Shown: piece by piece, positions 42,823 to 51,801 of the stretch
How positions within the stretch are numbered: position 1 is the first letter of the stretch
How the letters are laid out: every line of letters begins with the position of its first letter
NCBI RefSeq assembly: GCF_902498185.1
Contig: NZ_CABVIX010000011.1
Location: 62,001 to 126,000 of the forward strand
DNA length: 64,000 nucleotides
DNA from: Pseudomonas fluorescens
Lineage (GTDB): Bacteria; Pseudomonadota; Gammaproteobacteria; Pseudomonadales; Pseudomonadaceae
Direction: 5' to 3'
Program-made: the position numbers and the translations under genes
The notes under the pieces: model-generated
What the model was told of the DNA's origin: nothing
Databases searched by the model: none
Seen by the model: only the letters and a program-made list of their open reading frames with translations

Positions 42823-45468
42823 ATGCAAGACCTCGATCCCGTCGAAACCCAGGAATGGCTGGACGCCTTGGAGTCGGTTCTCGACAAAGAAGGCGAAGAC
42901 CGCGCTCACTACCTGATGACCCGTATGGGCGAGCTGGCCACCCGTAGTGGCTCCCAGCTGCCCTATGCGATCACCACGCCGTACCGCAACACTATCCCTG
43001 TCACCCACGAAGCACGCATGCCTGGCGACCTGTTCATGGAACGCCGCATTCGCTCGATGGTGCGTTGGAACGCCTTGGCCATGGTCATGCGCACCAACCT
43101 GAAAGACTCGGACCTGGGCGGACACATTTCGAGCTTCGCCTCCAGTGCCACCCTGTACGACATCGGCTTCAACTACTTCTTCCAGGCACCGACCGAAGAA
43201 CACGGCGGCGACCTGATCTTCTTCCAGGGGCATGCCTCCCCTGGCGTCTACGCCCGCGCCTTCATGGAAGGCCGCATCAGCGAAGACCAGATGAACAACT
43301 TCCGCCAGGAAGTGGACGGCAAGGGCCTGTCCTCGTACCCACACCCATGGCTGATGCCTGACTTCTGGCAGTTCCCGACCGTTTCGATGGGTCTGGGCCC
43401 GATCCAGGCGATCTACCAGGCGCGCTTCATGAAGTACCTCGAAGCCCGCGGCTACATCCCGGCCGGCAAGCAGAAGGTCTGGTGCTTCATGGGCGACGGC
43501 GAGTGCGACGAGCCGGAATCCCTGGGCGCAATCTCCCTGGCTGGCCGCGAGAAGCTGGACAACCTGATCTTTGTCATCAACTGCAACCTGCAGCGCCTCG
43601 ACGGCCCGGTTCGCGGCAATGGCAAGATCATCCAGGAACTCGAAGGCGTGTTCCGTGGCGGTGGCTGGAACGTCAACAAGGTGGTCTGGGGCCGTTTCTG
43701 GGACCCACTGCTGGCCAAGGACGTCGACGGCATCCTGCAACGCCGCATGGACGAAGTCATCGACGGCGAGTACCAGAACTACAAGGCCAAGGACGGCGCG
43801 TTCGTCCGTGAGCACTTCTTCAACACTCCGGAACTCAAGGCCATGGTCGCCGACCTGTCCGACGACGAGATCTGGAAGCTCAACCGTGGCGGCCACGACC
43901 CGTACAAGGTCTATGCGGCCTACCACGAGGCGGTCAACCACAAAGAACAGCCGACCGTCATCCTGGCCAAGACCATCAAGGGCTACGGCACCGGTGCTGG
44001 CGAAGCCAAGAACACCGCGCACAACACCAAGAAGGTCGACGTCGACAGCCTGCGTCACTTCCGTGACCGCTTCGACATCCCGGTCAAGGACGCCGACCTC
44101 GAGAACCTGCCGTTCTTCAAGCCGGAAGAAGGCAGCGCCGAGGCCCGCTACCTGGCCGAGCGCCGTAACGCCCTGGGCGGTTTCGTGCCGCAACGCCGCG
44201 CCAAGAGCTTCAGCATCCCGACCCCGCCACTGGAAACCCTGAAGGCGATCCTGGACGGCTCGGGCGACCGTGAAATCTCCACCACCATGGCCTTCGTGCG
44301 CATCCTGGCGCAACTGGTCAAGGACAAGGAAATCGGCCAGCGCATCGTGCCGATCATCCCGGACGAAGCCCGTACCTTCGGTATGGAAGGCATGTTCCGT
44401 CAGCTGGGTATCTACTCGTCCGTCGGCCAGCTCTACGAGCCAGTCGACAAAGACCAGGTGATGTTCTACCGCGAGGACAAGAAGGGCCAGATCCTCGAGG
44501 AAGGCATCAACGAAGCCGGCGCCATGTCGTCGTTCATCGCTGCCGGTACCTCGTACAGCAACCACAACCAGCCGATGCTGCCGTTCTACATCTTCTACTC
44601 GATGTTCGGCTTCCAGCGTATCGGCGACCTGGCCTGGGCCGCTGGCGACAGCCGTACCCGTGGCTTCCTGATCGGCGGCACCGCCGGCCGTACCACCCTG
44701 AACGGTGAAGGCCTGCAGCACGAAGACGGTCACAGCCACCTGCTGGCTGCCACCATCCCGAACTGCCGCACCTATGATCCAACCTACGGCTACGAGCTGG
44801 CGGTGATCATCCAGGACGGCATGAAGAAGATGACCGAAGAGCAACAGGACGTCTTCTACTACATCACCGTGATGAACGAGTCCTACCAGCAGCCCGCCAT
44901 TCCGGCCGGTGCCGAGGAAGGCATCATCAAGGGCATGTACCTGCTCGAGGAAGACACCCGCGACGCTGCGCACCATGTACAGCTCATGGGCTCGGGCACG
45001 ATCCTGCGCGAAGTCCGTGAAGCGGCGAAGATCCTGCGTGAAGAGTTCAACGTCGGCGCCGACGTCTGGAGCGTCACCAGCTTCAACGAACTGCGCCGCG
45101 ACGGCCTGGCCGTGGAGCGTAGCAACCGCCTCAAGCCTGGCCAGAAGCCAGAGAAGACGTACGTCGAGCAATGCCTGGCTGGCCGTAAGGGCCCGGTCAT
45201 CGCCTCTACCGACTACATGAAGATCTTTGCCGAGCAGATCCGTCAGTGGGTGCCGAGCAAGGAGTTCAAGGTCCTGGGTACCGATGGTTTCGGTCGCAGC
45301 GACAGCCGCAAGAAGCTGCGTCACTTCTTCGAAGTCGACCGTCACTTCGTGGTGCTGGCTGCCCTGGAAGCCTTGGCTGACCGTGGCGAGATCGAACCCA
45401 AGGTCGTGGCTGATGCCATCACCAAGTTCGGCATCGACCCGGACAAGCGCAACCCACTGGACTGCTGA
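42823..45468 (+). CDS. aceE: Pyruvate dehydrogenase E1 component
   Basis: 881-residue homodimeric-type E1 that decarboxylates pyruvate with thiamine diphosphate and acetylates the lipoyl groups of AceF. The ThDP motif begins at MGDGECDEPESLGA (~222-235) and ends with INCNLQRLDGPVRGNGKIIQ. N-terminal MQDLDPVETQEWLDALESVL is the E2-binding type seen in gamma-proteobacteria. GGAG precedes the ATG. Thirteen bases separate its stop from aceF. Two GntR-type palindromes upstream suggest pyruvate-linked control. Confidence 0.98.
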   Translation: MQDLDPVETQEWLDALESVLDKEGEDRAHYLMTRMGELATRSGSQLPYAITTPYRNTIPVTHEARMPGDLFMERRIRSMVRWNALAMVMRTNLKDSDLGGHISSFASSATLYDIGFNYFFQAPTEEHGGDLIFFQGHASPGVYARAFMEGRISEDQMNNFRQEVDGKGLSSYPHPWLMPDFWQFPTVSMGLGPIQAIYQARFMKYLEARGYIPAGKQKVWCFMGDGECDEPESLGAISLAGREKLDNLIFVINCNLQRLDGPVRGNGKIIQELEGVFRGGGWNVNKVVWGRFWDPLLAKDVDGILQRRMDEVIDGEYQNYKAKDGAFVREHFFNTPELKAMVADLSDDEIWKLNRGGHDPYKVYAAYHEAVNHKEQPTVILAKTIKGYGTGAGEAKNTAHNTKKVDVDSLRHFRDRFDIPVKDADLENLPFFKPEEGSAEARYLAERRNALGGFVPQRRAKSFSIPTPPLETLKAILDGSGDREISTTMAFVRILAQLVKDKEIGQRIVPIIPDEARTFGMEGMFRQLGIYSSVGQLYEPVDKDQVMFYREDKKGQILEEGINEAGAMSSFIAAGTSYSNHNQPMLPFYIFYSMFGFQRIGDLAWAAGDSRTRGFLIGGTAGRTTLNGEGLQHEDGHSHLLAATIPNCRTYDPTYGYELAVIIQDGMKKMTEEQQDVFYYITVMNESYQQPAIPAGAEEGIIKGMYLLEEDTRDAAHHVQLMGSGTILREVREAAKILREEFNVGADVWSVTSFNELRRDGLAVERSNRLKPGQKPEKTYVEQCLAGRKGPVIASTDYMKIFAEQIRQWVPSKEFKVLGTDGFGRSDSRKKLRHFFEVDRHFVVLAALEALADRGEIEPKVVADAITKFGIDPDKRNPLDC

Positions 45469-45481
45469 GGAGTATTTTTAA

Positions 45482-47122
45482 GTGAGCGAACTCATTCGCG
45501 TACCTGACATCGGCAGCGGTGAAGGTGAAGTCATCGAGCTGTTCGTCAAGGTCGGCGACCGTATCGAAGCCGACCAGAGCCTGCTGACCCTGGAGTCCGA
45601 CAAGGCTTCCATGGAGATCCCGGCGCCGAAGGCTGGTGTGATCAAGTCGTTGAAGGTCAAGCTGGGCGACACCCTCAAAGAGGGCGACGAACTGCTGGAA
45701 CTGGAAGTCGAGGGCGCAGCTGCTGCGCCTGAGGCTCCGGCCGCGGCACCAGCGGCCCCGGCCGCCGAAGAGAAGCCTGCCGCCGCACCTGCGCCGGCCG
45801 AGGCTGCTCCGGCGCCAGCCGCTGCCGCCAGCGTGCAGGACATCCACGTGCCGGACATCGGCTCGTCGGGCAAGGCCAAGATCATCGAAGTGCTGGTCAA
45901 GGCCGGTGACACGGTCGAAGCCGACCAGTCGCTGATCACCCTGGAGTCCGACAAGGCTTCCATGGAAATCCCGTCCCCCGCCGCGGGCGTGGTCGAGGAA
46001 GTGATCTGCAAGCTGGACGACGAAGTCGGCACCGGCGACCTGATCCTCAAGCTCAAGGTCCAGGGCGCAGCCCCGGCCCCAGCTCCAGCACCTGCTGCCG
46101 CGCCTGCACCGGCCAAGGCCGAGGCTGCTCCGGCCGCCGCGCCAGCCGCTGCTCCTGCGCCAGCCGCCGCACCTGCTGCCACCGCGCCTACGGCCGGCAG
46201 CAACGCCAAGGTCCACGCCGGCCCGGCCGTACGCCAGCTGGCCCGTGAATTCGGTGTCGAGCTGGGCGCCGTCTCGGCCACCGGCCCGCACGGCCGCATC
46301 CTCAAAGAAGACGTGCAGGTCTACGTCAAGGCCATGATGCAGAAGGCCAAGGAAGCTCCGGCGGCCGCTGGTGCTACCGGTGGTGCTGGTATTCCGCCGA
46401 TCCCGGTCGTCGACTTCAGCCGCTTCGGCGAAGTCGAGGAAGTGGCCATGACCCGCCTGATGCAGGTCGGCGCTGCCAACCTGCACCGCAGCTGGCTGAA
46501 CGTGCCTCACGTCACCCAGTTCGACTCGGCGGATATCACCGAGCTCGAAGCCTTCCGCGTCGCGCAGAAGGCCGTGGCTGAAAAGGCCGGCGTCAAGCTG
46601 ACCGTCCTGCCGCTGCTGCTCAAGGCGTGTGCCCACCTGCTCAAGGAGCTGCCGGACTTCAACAGTTCGCTGGCCCCGAGCGGCAAGGCGATCATCCGCA
46701 AGAAGTACGTGAACATCGGCTTTGCCGTGGACACCCCGGATGGCCTGCTGGTGCCGGTGATCAAGAACGTCGACCAGAAGAGCCTGTTGCAATTGGCTGG
46801 CGAAGCCGCGGCCCTGGCCGAAAAGGCGCGCACCAAGAAGTTGTCCGCCGACGACATGCAGGGCGCCTGCTTCACCATCTCCAGTCTCGGTCACATTGGC
46901 GGCACCGGCTTCACGCCGATCGTCAACGCGCCTGAAGTGGCGATCCTGGGTGTGTCCAAGGCCACTATCCAGCCCGTCTGGGATGGCAAGGCCTTCCAGC
47001 CCAAGCTGATGCTCCCGCTGTCGCTGTCGTACGATCACCGCGTGATCAACGGCGCCGCCGCCGCGCGCTTCACCAAGCGCCTGGGCGACCTGCTGACCGA
47101 TATCCGTACCATGCTGCTGTAA
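45482..47122 (+). CDS. aceF: Pyruvate dehydrogenase E2, dihydrolipoamide acetyltransferase
   Basis: 546-residue E2 core of pyruvate dehydrogenase. Two lipoyl domains, with lipoyl lysines Lys41 and Lys158 in ESDKASM, are joined by Ala/Pro-rich linkers (~80-115 and ~195-240); the peripheral-subunit-binding domain follows (HAGPAVRQLAREFGVELGAVSATGPHGRILKEDV, ~245-278), then the catalytic domain with His519 in SYDHRVINGA. GTG start with GAGGAG upstream. Two lipoyl domains rather than the three of E. coli. Followed by two strong terminators. Confidence 0.97.
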   Translation: MSELIRVPDIGSGEGEVIELFVKVGDRIEADQSLLTLESDKASMEIPAPKAGVIKSLKVKLGDTLKEGDELLELEVEGAAAAPEAPAAAPAAPAAEEKPAAAPAPAEAAPAPAAAASVQDIHVPDIGSSGKAKIIEVLVKAGDTVEADQSLITLESDKASMEIPSPAAGVVEEVICKLDDEVGTGDLILKLKVQGAAPAPAPAPAAAPAPAKAEAAPAAAPAAAPAPAAAPAATAPTAGSNAKVHAGPAVRQLAREFGVELGAVSATGPHGRILKEDVQVYVKAMMQKAKEAPAAAGATGGAGIPPIPVVDFSRFGEVEEVAMTRLMQVGAANLHRSWLNVPHVTQFDSADITELEAFRVAQKAVAEKAGVKLTVLPLLLKACAHLLKELPDFNSSLAPSGKAIIRKKYVNIGFAVDTPDGLLVPVIKNVDQKSLLQLAGEAAALAEKARTKKLSADDMQGACFTISSLGHIGGTGFTPIVNAPEVAILGVSKATIQPVWDGKAFQPKLMLPLSLSYDHRVINGAAAARFTKRLGDLLTDIRTMLL

Positions 47123-47131
47123 TCGCTGCAC

Positions 47132-47165
47132 CCTGCCTTCCTCCGGGAAGGCAGGCACCTTTTTC
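47132..47165 (+). terminator. Rho-independent terminator after aceF
   Basis: Perfect 10-bp stem CCTGCCTTCC / GGAAGGCAGG with a TCCG tetraloop, followed after CACC by five T residues, 10 nt after the aceF stop. Confidence 0.92.
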
Positions 47166-47186
47166 GAGCTGCCACGCTCGTACCTC

Positions 47187-47213
47187 AACCCCGCCGATGA
47201 GCGGGGTTTTTTT
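47187..47213 (+). terminator. Second terminator after aceF
   Basis: Perfect 8-bp stem AACCCCGC / GCGGGGTT with a 6-nt loop, running into a T-tract. It stands in tandem with the first terminator and fully closes the aceEF transcript. Confidence 0.9.
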
Positions 47214-47298
47214 ATGGATGCTCGCCTCATATATCTTCGCCGTACGGACAAGGCCAAGACTCCAACCTGGAAGACACAAGCGGCTTCAGCCGCGAAGC

Positions 47299-47402
47299 GC
47301 CGCGCGGGCGGCGCTCGATTTGCGCGGCGCCACAAGGCCCAAGCGCACACCCCGCGCGAGCGGCGCTCGATCTGCGCGGCGCTTCAAAAACCAAGTGCAC
47401 AC
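47299..47402. repeat. Two-copy 52-bp GC-rich tandem repeat
   Basis: Two imperfect copies, period 52 bp, each reading cgcgcg(g/a)gcggcgctcgat(t/c) then tgcgcggcgc and ending near caag(c/t)gcacac. Each copy also holds a GCGCCGCGC-type inverted repeat able to fold. It lies in the 448-bp aceF-dipA gap, which otherwise holds only the two terminators and the dipA leader. Confidence 0.7.
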
Positions 47403-47570
47403 ATGCAGATCCCCTCATTGACTACAGTATTCCCACGCTTTGCCGATACAGCGATATCACTGCCGCACACGGATGCTTGTCAGGCCCAGGGCAGTTGATG
47501 CAACCTTGCCCGAACGCGCTGCTGGCCCTTGAATGGCCAGTACCCACCGCCCTCTTCAAGCGAGCCTTCG

Positions 47571-50264
47571 ATGAAAAGCCATCCCGATGCTGCCAGCCGA
47601 CTGGTAGCCGAGGTCGTGACGCAATTGCCCGTGCCTTCGCGGCTCGGCATGCTGCGCTTCGAAAGGCTGAACGAAGCCAGTTGGGCAATGCTCTACCTCG
47701 ATCCCAACTGCGACCGCCACTTCGGCCTGCCGGCGTCAGAGCTCTGCGCCCTGCTCGGCTCGCCGTACGCCAGCCTGATGGAACCCGAGGCCCGCTACAA
47801 ACTGCATGACGAAATCCAGGCGCAATTGGCTCAGCGCCCCTACTACCTCGTGCGCTACACCCTCCATGTAGCTGACACCGCGCTGCGGCTGCTGGAAATC
47901 GGCGAACCCTACAAGCAACACAACCGGCAACTGCTGCGCGGCTACCTCACCGCGCTCGACGACCTGCATGAACAGCGTCCAGAGTTCGCTGCCAGCGAGC
48001 TGGAAAACCGCAACAATCGCCTGCAGATCGCCTTGCAGCTCAACCAGCGCGCCCAGCAGGAACAGCTCGAGCACCTGGAGCGGGTCCGCGCCCAGCAAGA
48101 CCTGATCCTGCGCCTGGCCCGCCAGCGCTACAGCGCCAGCAATTCGTTGCTGGAAGCCGCCGAGCTGATTACCCGCAGCGCCTGCGAGATCTATCGCATC
48201 GACTGCGCGAGCCTCTGGTACCTGCATGACCAGCGCCTGGAGCCCATCTCGGCCTACTACCGCGGCACGCAGGAATACCGTTTGCCGCAGCCGATAGATG
48301 CAGGGCTGTTTCCTGACTATCTCGAGGCCCTGCACACCAGCCGTGCCATCGATGCCCACGACGCCAGTGAAGACCCGCGCACCCGGGACATGGCCGACAG
48401 CCTGTTCAGCACCGAAAACAACGCGATGCTCGACGCCAGCATCCGCGTCGACGGCCAGGTGGTCGGCGTGCTGTGTCTTGAGCACACCGGTTCGTCACGC
48501 GCCTGGCAGTCTGACGAGATCGCTTTCGCCGGCGAGCTGGCCGACCAGTTCGCGCAAGTCATCAACAACCACAACCGACGCACCGCCACCAGCGCCTTGC
48601 ACTTGTTCCAGCGGGCGGTCGAGCAAAGCGCCAACGCCTTTTTGCTGGTCAACCGCGACGGCGTGGTGGAGTACGTCAACCCAAGCTTCACCGCAATCAC
48701 CCAGTACAGCACCGACGAAGTACAAGGGCGTCACCTGGCCGAACTCCCCGCGCTCGAAAACCTCAGCGAGCTGCTGTTCGACTCGCCGTCGAGCCTGGCC
48801 ATGGGCAACAGCTGGCAGGGAGAGTTTCGCAGCCGGCGCAAGAACCTGGAGCCCTACTGGGGGCAGCTGTCGATTTCAAAGGTGTATGGGGACAACCGCG
48901 AACTGACCCATTACATCGGCATCTACGAAGACGTCACCCAGAGCAAGCTGGCCCAGCAGCGCATCGAGCGCCTGGCCTACACCGACAACCTGACCAACCT
49001 GGGCAATCGTCCGGCGTTCATCCGCAACCTCGACGAGCGCTTCGCCACCGGCGACGAGAGCCCGATCAGCCTGTTGCTGGTGGACATCGACAACTTCAAG
49101 CGGATCAACGACAGCCTCGGCCATCATACTGGCGACAAGCTGCTGATCAGCCTGGCGCGGCGCCTGCGCAACAGCCTCAGTACCGGCGGCAGCCTGGCAC
49201 GCTTTGCCAGTAACGAATTTGCCGTGCTGCTGGAACACACTTCGCTTGAAGACGGCCAGCAAATTGCCCAGCAACTGCTGCACACCCTCGACAAGCCGAT
49301 GTTCGTCGACAATCAGCTGATCAATGTCACCGCCTCGATGGGCCTGGCCTGCGCACCGGTGCATGGCCGCGACCCGCAGACCCTCATGAAGAACGCAGGC
49401 CTCGCCCTGCACAAGGCCAAGGCCAACGGCAAGCACCAGGTGCAGGTGTTCACCGAAGTGCTCAATGCCGAGGCCAGCTACAAGCTGTTCGTCGAGAACA
49501 ACCTGCGCCGCGCCCTCAGCCAGAACGAACTGGAAGTGTTCTACCAGCCCAAGCTGTGTCTGCGCAGCGGGCGGCTGCTGGGCCTGGAAGCGCTGCTGCG
49601 CTGGAACCACCCTGAGCGCGGGATGATCCGCCCCGACCAGTTCATCAGCGTGGCCGAGGAAACCGGCCTGATCATCCCGATCGGCAAGTGGGTGGTGCGC
49701 CAGTCATGCCGCATGAGCCTGGAGCTGCGCGCGGCGGGCCTGGGCGATCTGCAGGTGGCGATCAACCTGTCGCCCAAGCAGTTTTCCGATCCGGAGCTGG
49801 TCGCCTCGATCGCCAGCATCATCAAGGAAGAAGGGCTGCCCCCTCACCTGCTGGAACTTGAACTCACCGAGGGCCTGCTGCTCGAGGCCACCGAAGACAC
49901 CCACCGCCAGCTCGAAGAGCTCAAGCAACTGGGCCTGACCCTGGCAATGGACGACTTCGGCACGGGTTACTCATCGCTGAGCTACCTGAAGAAGTTTCCG
50001 ATCGACATCATCAAGATCGATCGCAGCTTCATCAACGAGATTCCGGACAACCAGAACGACATGGAAATCACCTCCGCCGTAGTGGCCATGGCCCACAACC
50101 TCAAGCTCAAGGTCGTGGCCGAGGGCATCGAGACGCCTGCGCAACTGGCCTTCCTGCGTCGCCACCGTTGCGACGTGGGCCAGGGTTACCTGTTCGACCG
50201 GCCGATTCCCGGGCGCGAGCTTGCGCAAAAGCTCAAGCGCTATCCGCGCGGTCCAATGGCCTGA
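47571..50264 (+). CDS. dipA: DipA-type c-di-GMP phosphodiesterase (GAF-PAS-GGDEF-EAL)
   Basis: 897-residue signalling protein corresponding by order (aceE-aceF-dipA-msrA) to PA5017, the dispersion-linked phosphodiesterase DipA. Domains: N-terminal helical region, GAF (~185-330), PAS (~345-455, NAFLLVNRDGVVEYVNPSFTAITQYS), GGDEF (~465-620) and EAL (~635-880). The GGDEF signature is degenerate, ASNEF at 546-550, so cyclase activity is not expected. The EAL set is intact: EALLRW (Glu673), INLSPKQF, ELTEGLLLE, DDFGTGYSS, KIDRSF and AEGIET. No membrane segment. Start MKSHPDAA gives the usual N-terminus; its ribosome-binding site is weak. Confidence 0.92.
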   Translation: MKSHPDAASRLVAEVVTQLPVPSRLGMLRFERLNEASWAMLYLDPNCDRHFGLPASELCALLGSPYASLMEPEARYKLHDEIQAQLAQRPYYLVRYTLHVADTALRLLEIGEPYKQHNRQLLRGYLTALDDLHEQRPEFAASELENRNNRLQIALQLNQRAQQEQLEHLERVRAQQDLILRLARQRYSASNSLLEAAELITRSACEIYRIDCASLWYLHDQRLEPISAYYRGTQEYRLPQPIDAGLFPDYLEALHTSRAIDAHDASEDPRTRDMADSLFSTENNAMLDASIRVDGQVVGVLCLEHTGSSRAWQSDEIAFAGELADQFAQVINNHNRRTATSALHLFQRAVEQSANAFLLVNRDGVVEYVNPSFTAITQYSTDEVQGRHLAELPALENLSELLFDSPSSLAMGNSWQGEFRSRRKNLEPYWGQLSISKVYGDNRELTHYIGIYEDVTQSKLAQQRIERLAYTDNLTNLGNRPAFIRNLDERFATGDESPISLLLVDIDNFKRINDSLGHHTGDKLLISLARRLRNSLSTGGSLARFASNEFAVLLEHTSLEDGQQIAQQLLHTLDKPMFVDNQLINVTASMGLACAPVHGRDPQTLMKNAGLALHKAKANGKHQVQVFTEVLNAEASYKLFVENNLRRALSQNELEVFYQPKLCLRSGRLLGLEALLRWNHPERGMIRPDQFISVAEETGLIIPIGKWVVRQSCRMSLELRAAGLGDLQVAINLSPKQFSDPELVASIASIIKEEGLPPHLLELELTEGLLLEATEDTHRQLEELKQLGLTLAMDDFGTGYSSLSYLKKFPIDIIKIDRSFINEIPDNQNDMEITSAVVAMAHNLKLKVVAEGIETPAQLAFLRRHRCDVGQGYLFDRPIPGRELAQKLKRYPRGPMA

Positions 50265-50360
50265 CAGCAGCGTTATCCTCGGGCACTATAGAGTCCGTTC
50301 GAGCCCCTTCGCAGGTAACCCCACACAGGTATCCCACTGTTCTCGAAGGCAGTGCACTGC

Positions 50361-50396
50361 CTGTGGAAGCGGGTTTACCCGCGAAGAGGCCAGCAC
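50361..50396. repeat. REP element upstream of msrA
   Basis: ctgtggaagcgggtttaccc plus gcgaagaggccagcac matches the 35-bp P. putida-type REP sequence (GCGGGT/ACCCGC stem, then GAAGAGGCC). It lies 30 bp before the msrA start, in the 161-bp dipA-msrA gap. Confidence 0.8.
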
Positions 50397-50425
50397 TTAT
50401 CTATCTGACATACAGAGGAACGGCC

Positions 50426-51094
50426 ATGGTCCTGCGTTCGGAAATCCTGGTGAACAAAAATGTACTGCCTAGCGCGGAACAGGCCCTGCCTGGCCGCGAG
50501 ACGCCGATGACCCTGCCCGAGACGCACTTTGTCTTCGAAGGCACCCCGCTGCTTGGCCCCTTCTTCGAGGGCAGCATCGATTTCGCCATTTTTGGCCTAG
50601 GCTGCTTCTGGGGCGCCGAACGTCGCTTCTGGCAGCGTGATGGCGTGGTCAGCACCGTGGTCGGCTATGCCGGCGGCTTCACCCCCAACCCGACCTACGA
50701 AGAAGTCTGCTCAGGCCTGACTGGCCACACCGAAGTAGTGCTGGTGGTGTTCGACAAGGACAAGGTCAGCTACCAGGAGCTGCTGGCAATGTTCTGGGAA
50801 CTGCACAACCCGACCCAGGGCATGCGCCAGGGCAACGACATCGGCACCCAGTACCGCTCGGCCATCTACTGCACCTCGCCGGAGCAACTGCAGGCCGCCG
50901 AGGCTAGCAAGGCTGCCTACCAGGCCGAGCTGACCAAGGCCGGCTTCGGCGAGATCAGCACCGAGATCGCCCAGGCGCCGACCGTGTACTTCGCCGAGGC
51001 CTACCATCAGCAGTACCTGGCCAAGAACCCTGAAGGCTATTGCGGGATCGGCGGCACCGGCGTGTGCATGCCGCCAAGCCTGCAAGGCAACTGA
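50426..51094 (+). CDS. msrA: Peptide-methionine (S)-S-oxide reductase MsrA
   Basis: 222-residue MsrA that repairs the S-epimer of oxidised methionine using thioredoxin. Catalytic Cys60 in GLGCFWGAERRF; the TVVGYAGGFTPNPTYEEVCSG and GTQYRSAIY segments form the active site; the C-terminal GYCGIGGTGVCMPP carries the resolving cysteines. Start MVLRSEILVN has GAGGAA 7 nt upstream; a longer open frame to the left overlaps dipA and is not coding. Length typical of proteobacterial MsrA. Confidence 0.96.
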   Translation: MVLRSEILVNKNVLPSAEQALPGRETPMTLPETHFVFEGTPLLGPFFEGSIDFAIFGLGCFWGAERRFWQRDGVVSTVVGYAGGFTPNPTYEEVCSGLTGHTEVVLVVFDKDKVSYQELLAMFWELHNPTQGMRQGNDIGTQYRSAIYCTSPEQLQAAEASKAAYQAELTKAGFGEISTEIAQAPTVYFAEAYHQQYLAKNPEGYCGIGGTGVCMPPSLQGN

Positions 51095-51118
51095 GTCCGC
51101 TGGGCGCAGCCTGGGTGC

Positions 51119-51619
51119 TCAACACTCGGGCTTGCCCGCCGTATAGCGCTTGGCCGGGTTCACTGCTGCCTTGAACTCGCGCAATGCCTTGGCGCCGACC
51201 AGAAGCGGGTAGTTGAAACTGCTGCGGTCGGTCAGGTTGACCTCGACGGTGCGCTTCTCATCGCCCAGGCACAGCTCGAGGTCGACCACTGGCCGCTTGG
51301 CCGCTTCTGCCCCTTCGCCATCCTCGTCCTCATCGGCACGGCTCTTGATCTTGCTGATGCGCGAGACCTTGTGCTCGTAGACCTTCCCGTCGTCGTCCTT
51401 GGTCGCCAGGCGAAAACGCACCCAGTCCTCGCCATCGCGGGTGAACCGCTCGATGTCCTTGGCCGACAACGAGGCGGTCAGCGCCCCGGTATCCATCTTG
51501 GCCTTGAGGGTCTCGCCGATCTCCGGCAGCTTGATGTATTCATAACGCCCGTAAAGGGTCGGGTCGGCGGCCATGACCGGCATGGCCAGCAGCGAAAGCA
51601 GGGCGAGCAGAGGTTTCAC
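51119..51619 (-). CDS. Exported retropepsin-like/'ATP-dependent zinc protease' family protein
   Basis: 166-residue protein with a signal peptide (MKPLLALLSLLAMPVMAA, cleavage near residue 18) and a fold of the PF05618 family, annotated as putative ATP-dependent zinc protease but containing a retropepsin-like Asp-Thr-Gly motif, here KMDTGALTASLSAKDIERF (~41-60). FNYPLLVGAKALREF near the C-terminus is the second conserved block. Members include RimB/RloA-like proteins; a proteolytic role is not proven. It is convergent with msrA, leaving 24 bp between. Confidence 0.85.
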   Translation of the reverse strand: MKPLLALLSLLAMPVMAADPTLYGRYEYIKLPEIGETLKAKMDTGALTASLSAKDIERFTRDGEDWVRFRLATKDDDGKVYEHKVSRISKIKSRADEDEDGEGAEAAKRPVVDLELCLGDEKRTVEVNLTDRSSFNYPLLVGAKALREFKAAVNPAKRYTAGKPEC

Positions 51620-51801
51620 AGGATGGCTTCCTTGGACTGGGACAGAGGTTAGACTGCCCGGAAGAAATAGGTTCTCAGCGTGGGCCTGTTCAACACAACA
51701 TGAAACATTTGTGCAGCCTACGCGTACCAGGGAAGTTTGGCGTAGGAACTAGCCCTGCTTATCATTGCCGCATGTTTATATCCGACAACAAGAGTTTATC
51801 T

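Noticed and set aside
42724..45345. 873-codon open frame on the minus strand
   Set aside because: Antisense to aceE, which is unmistakable.
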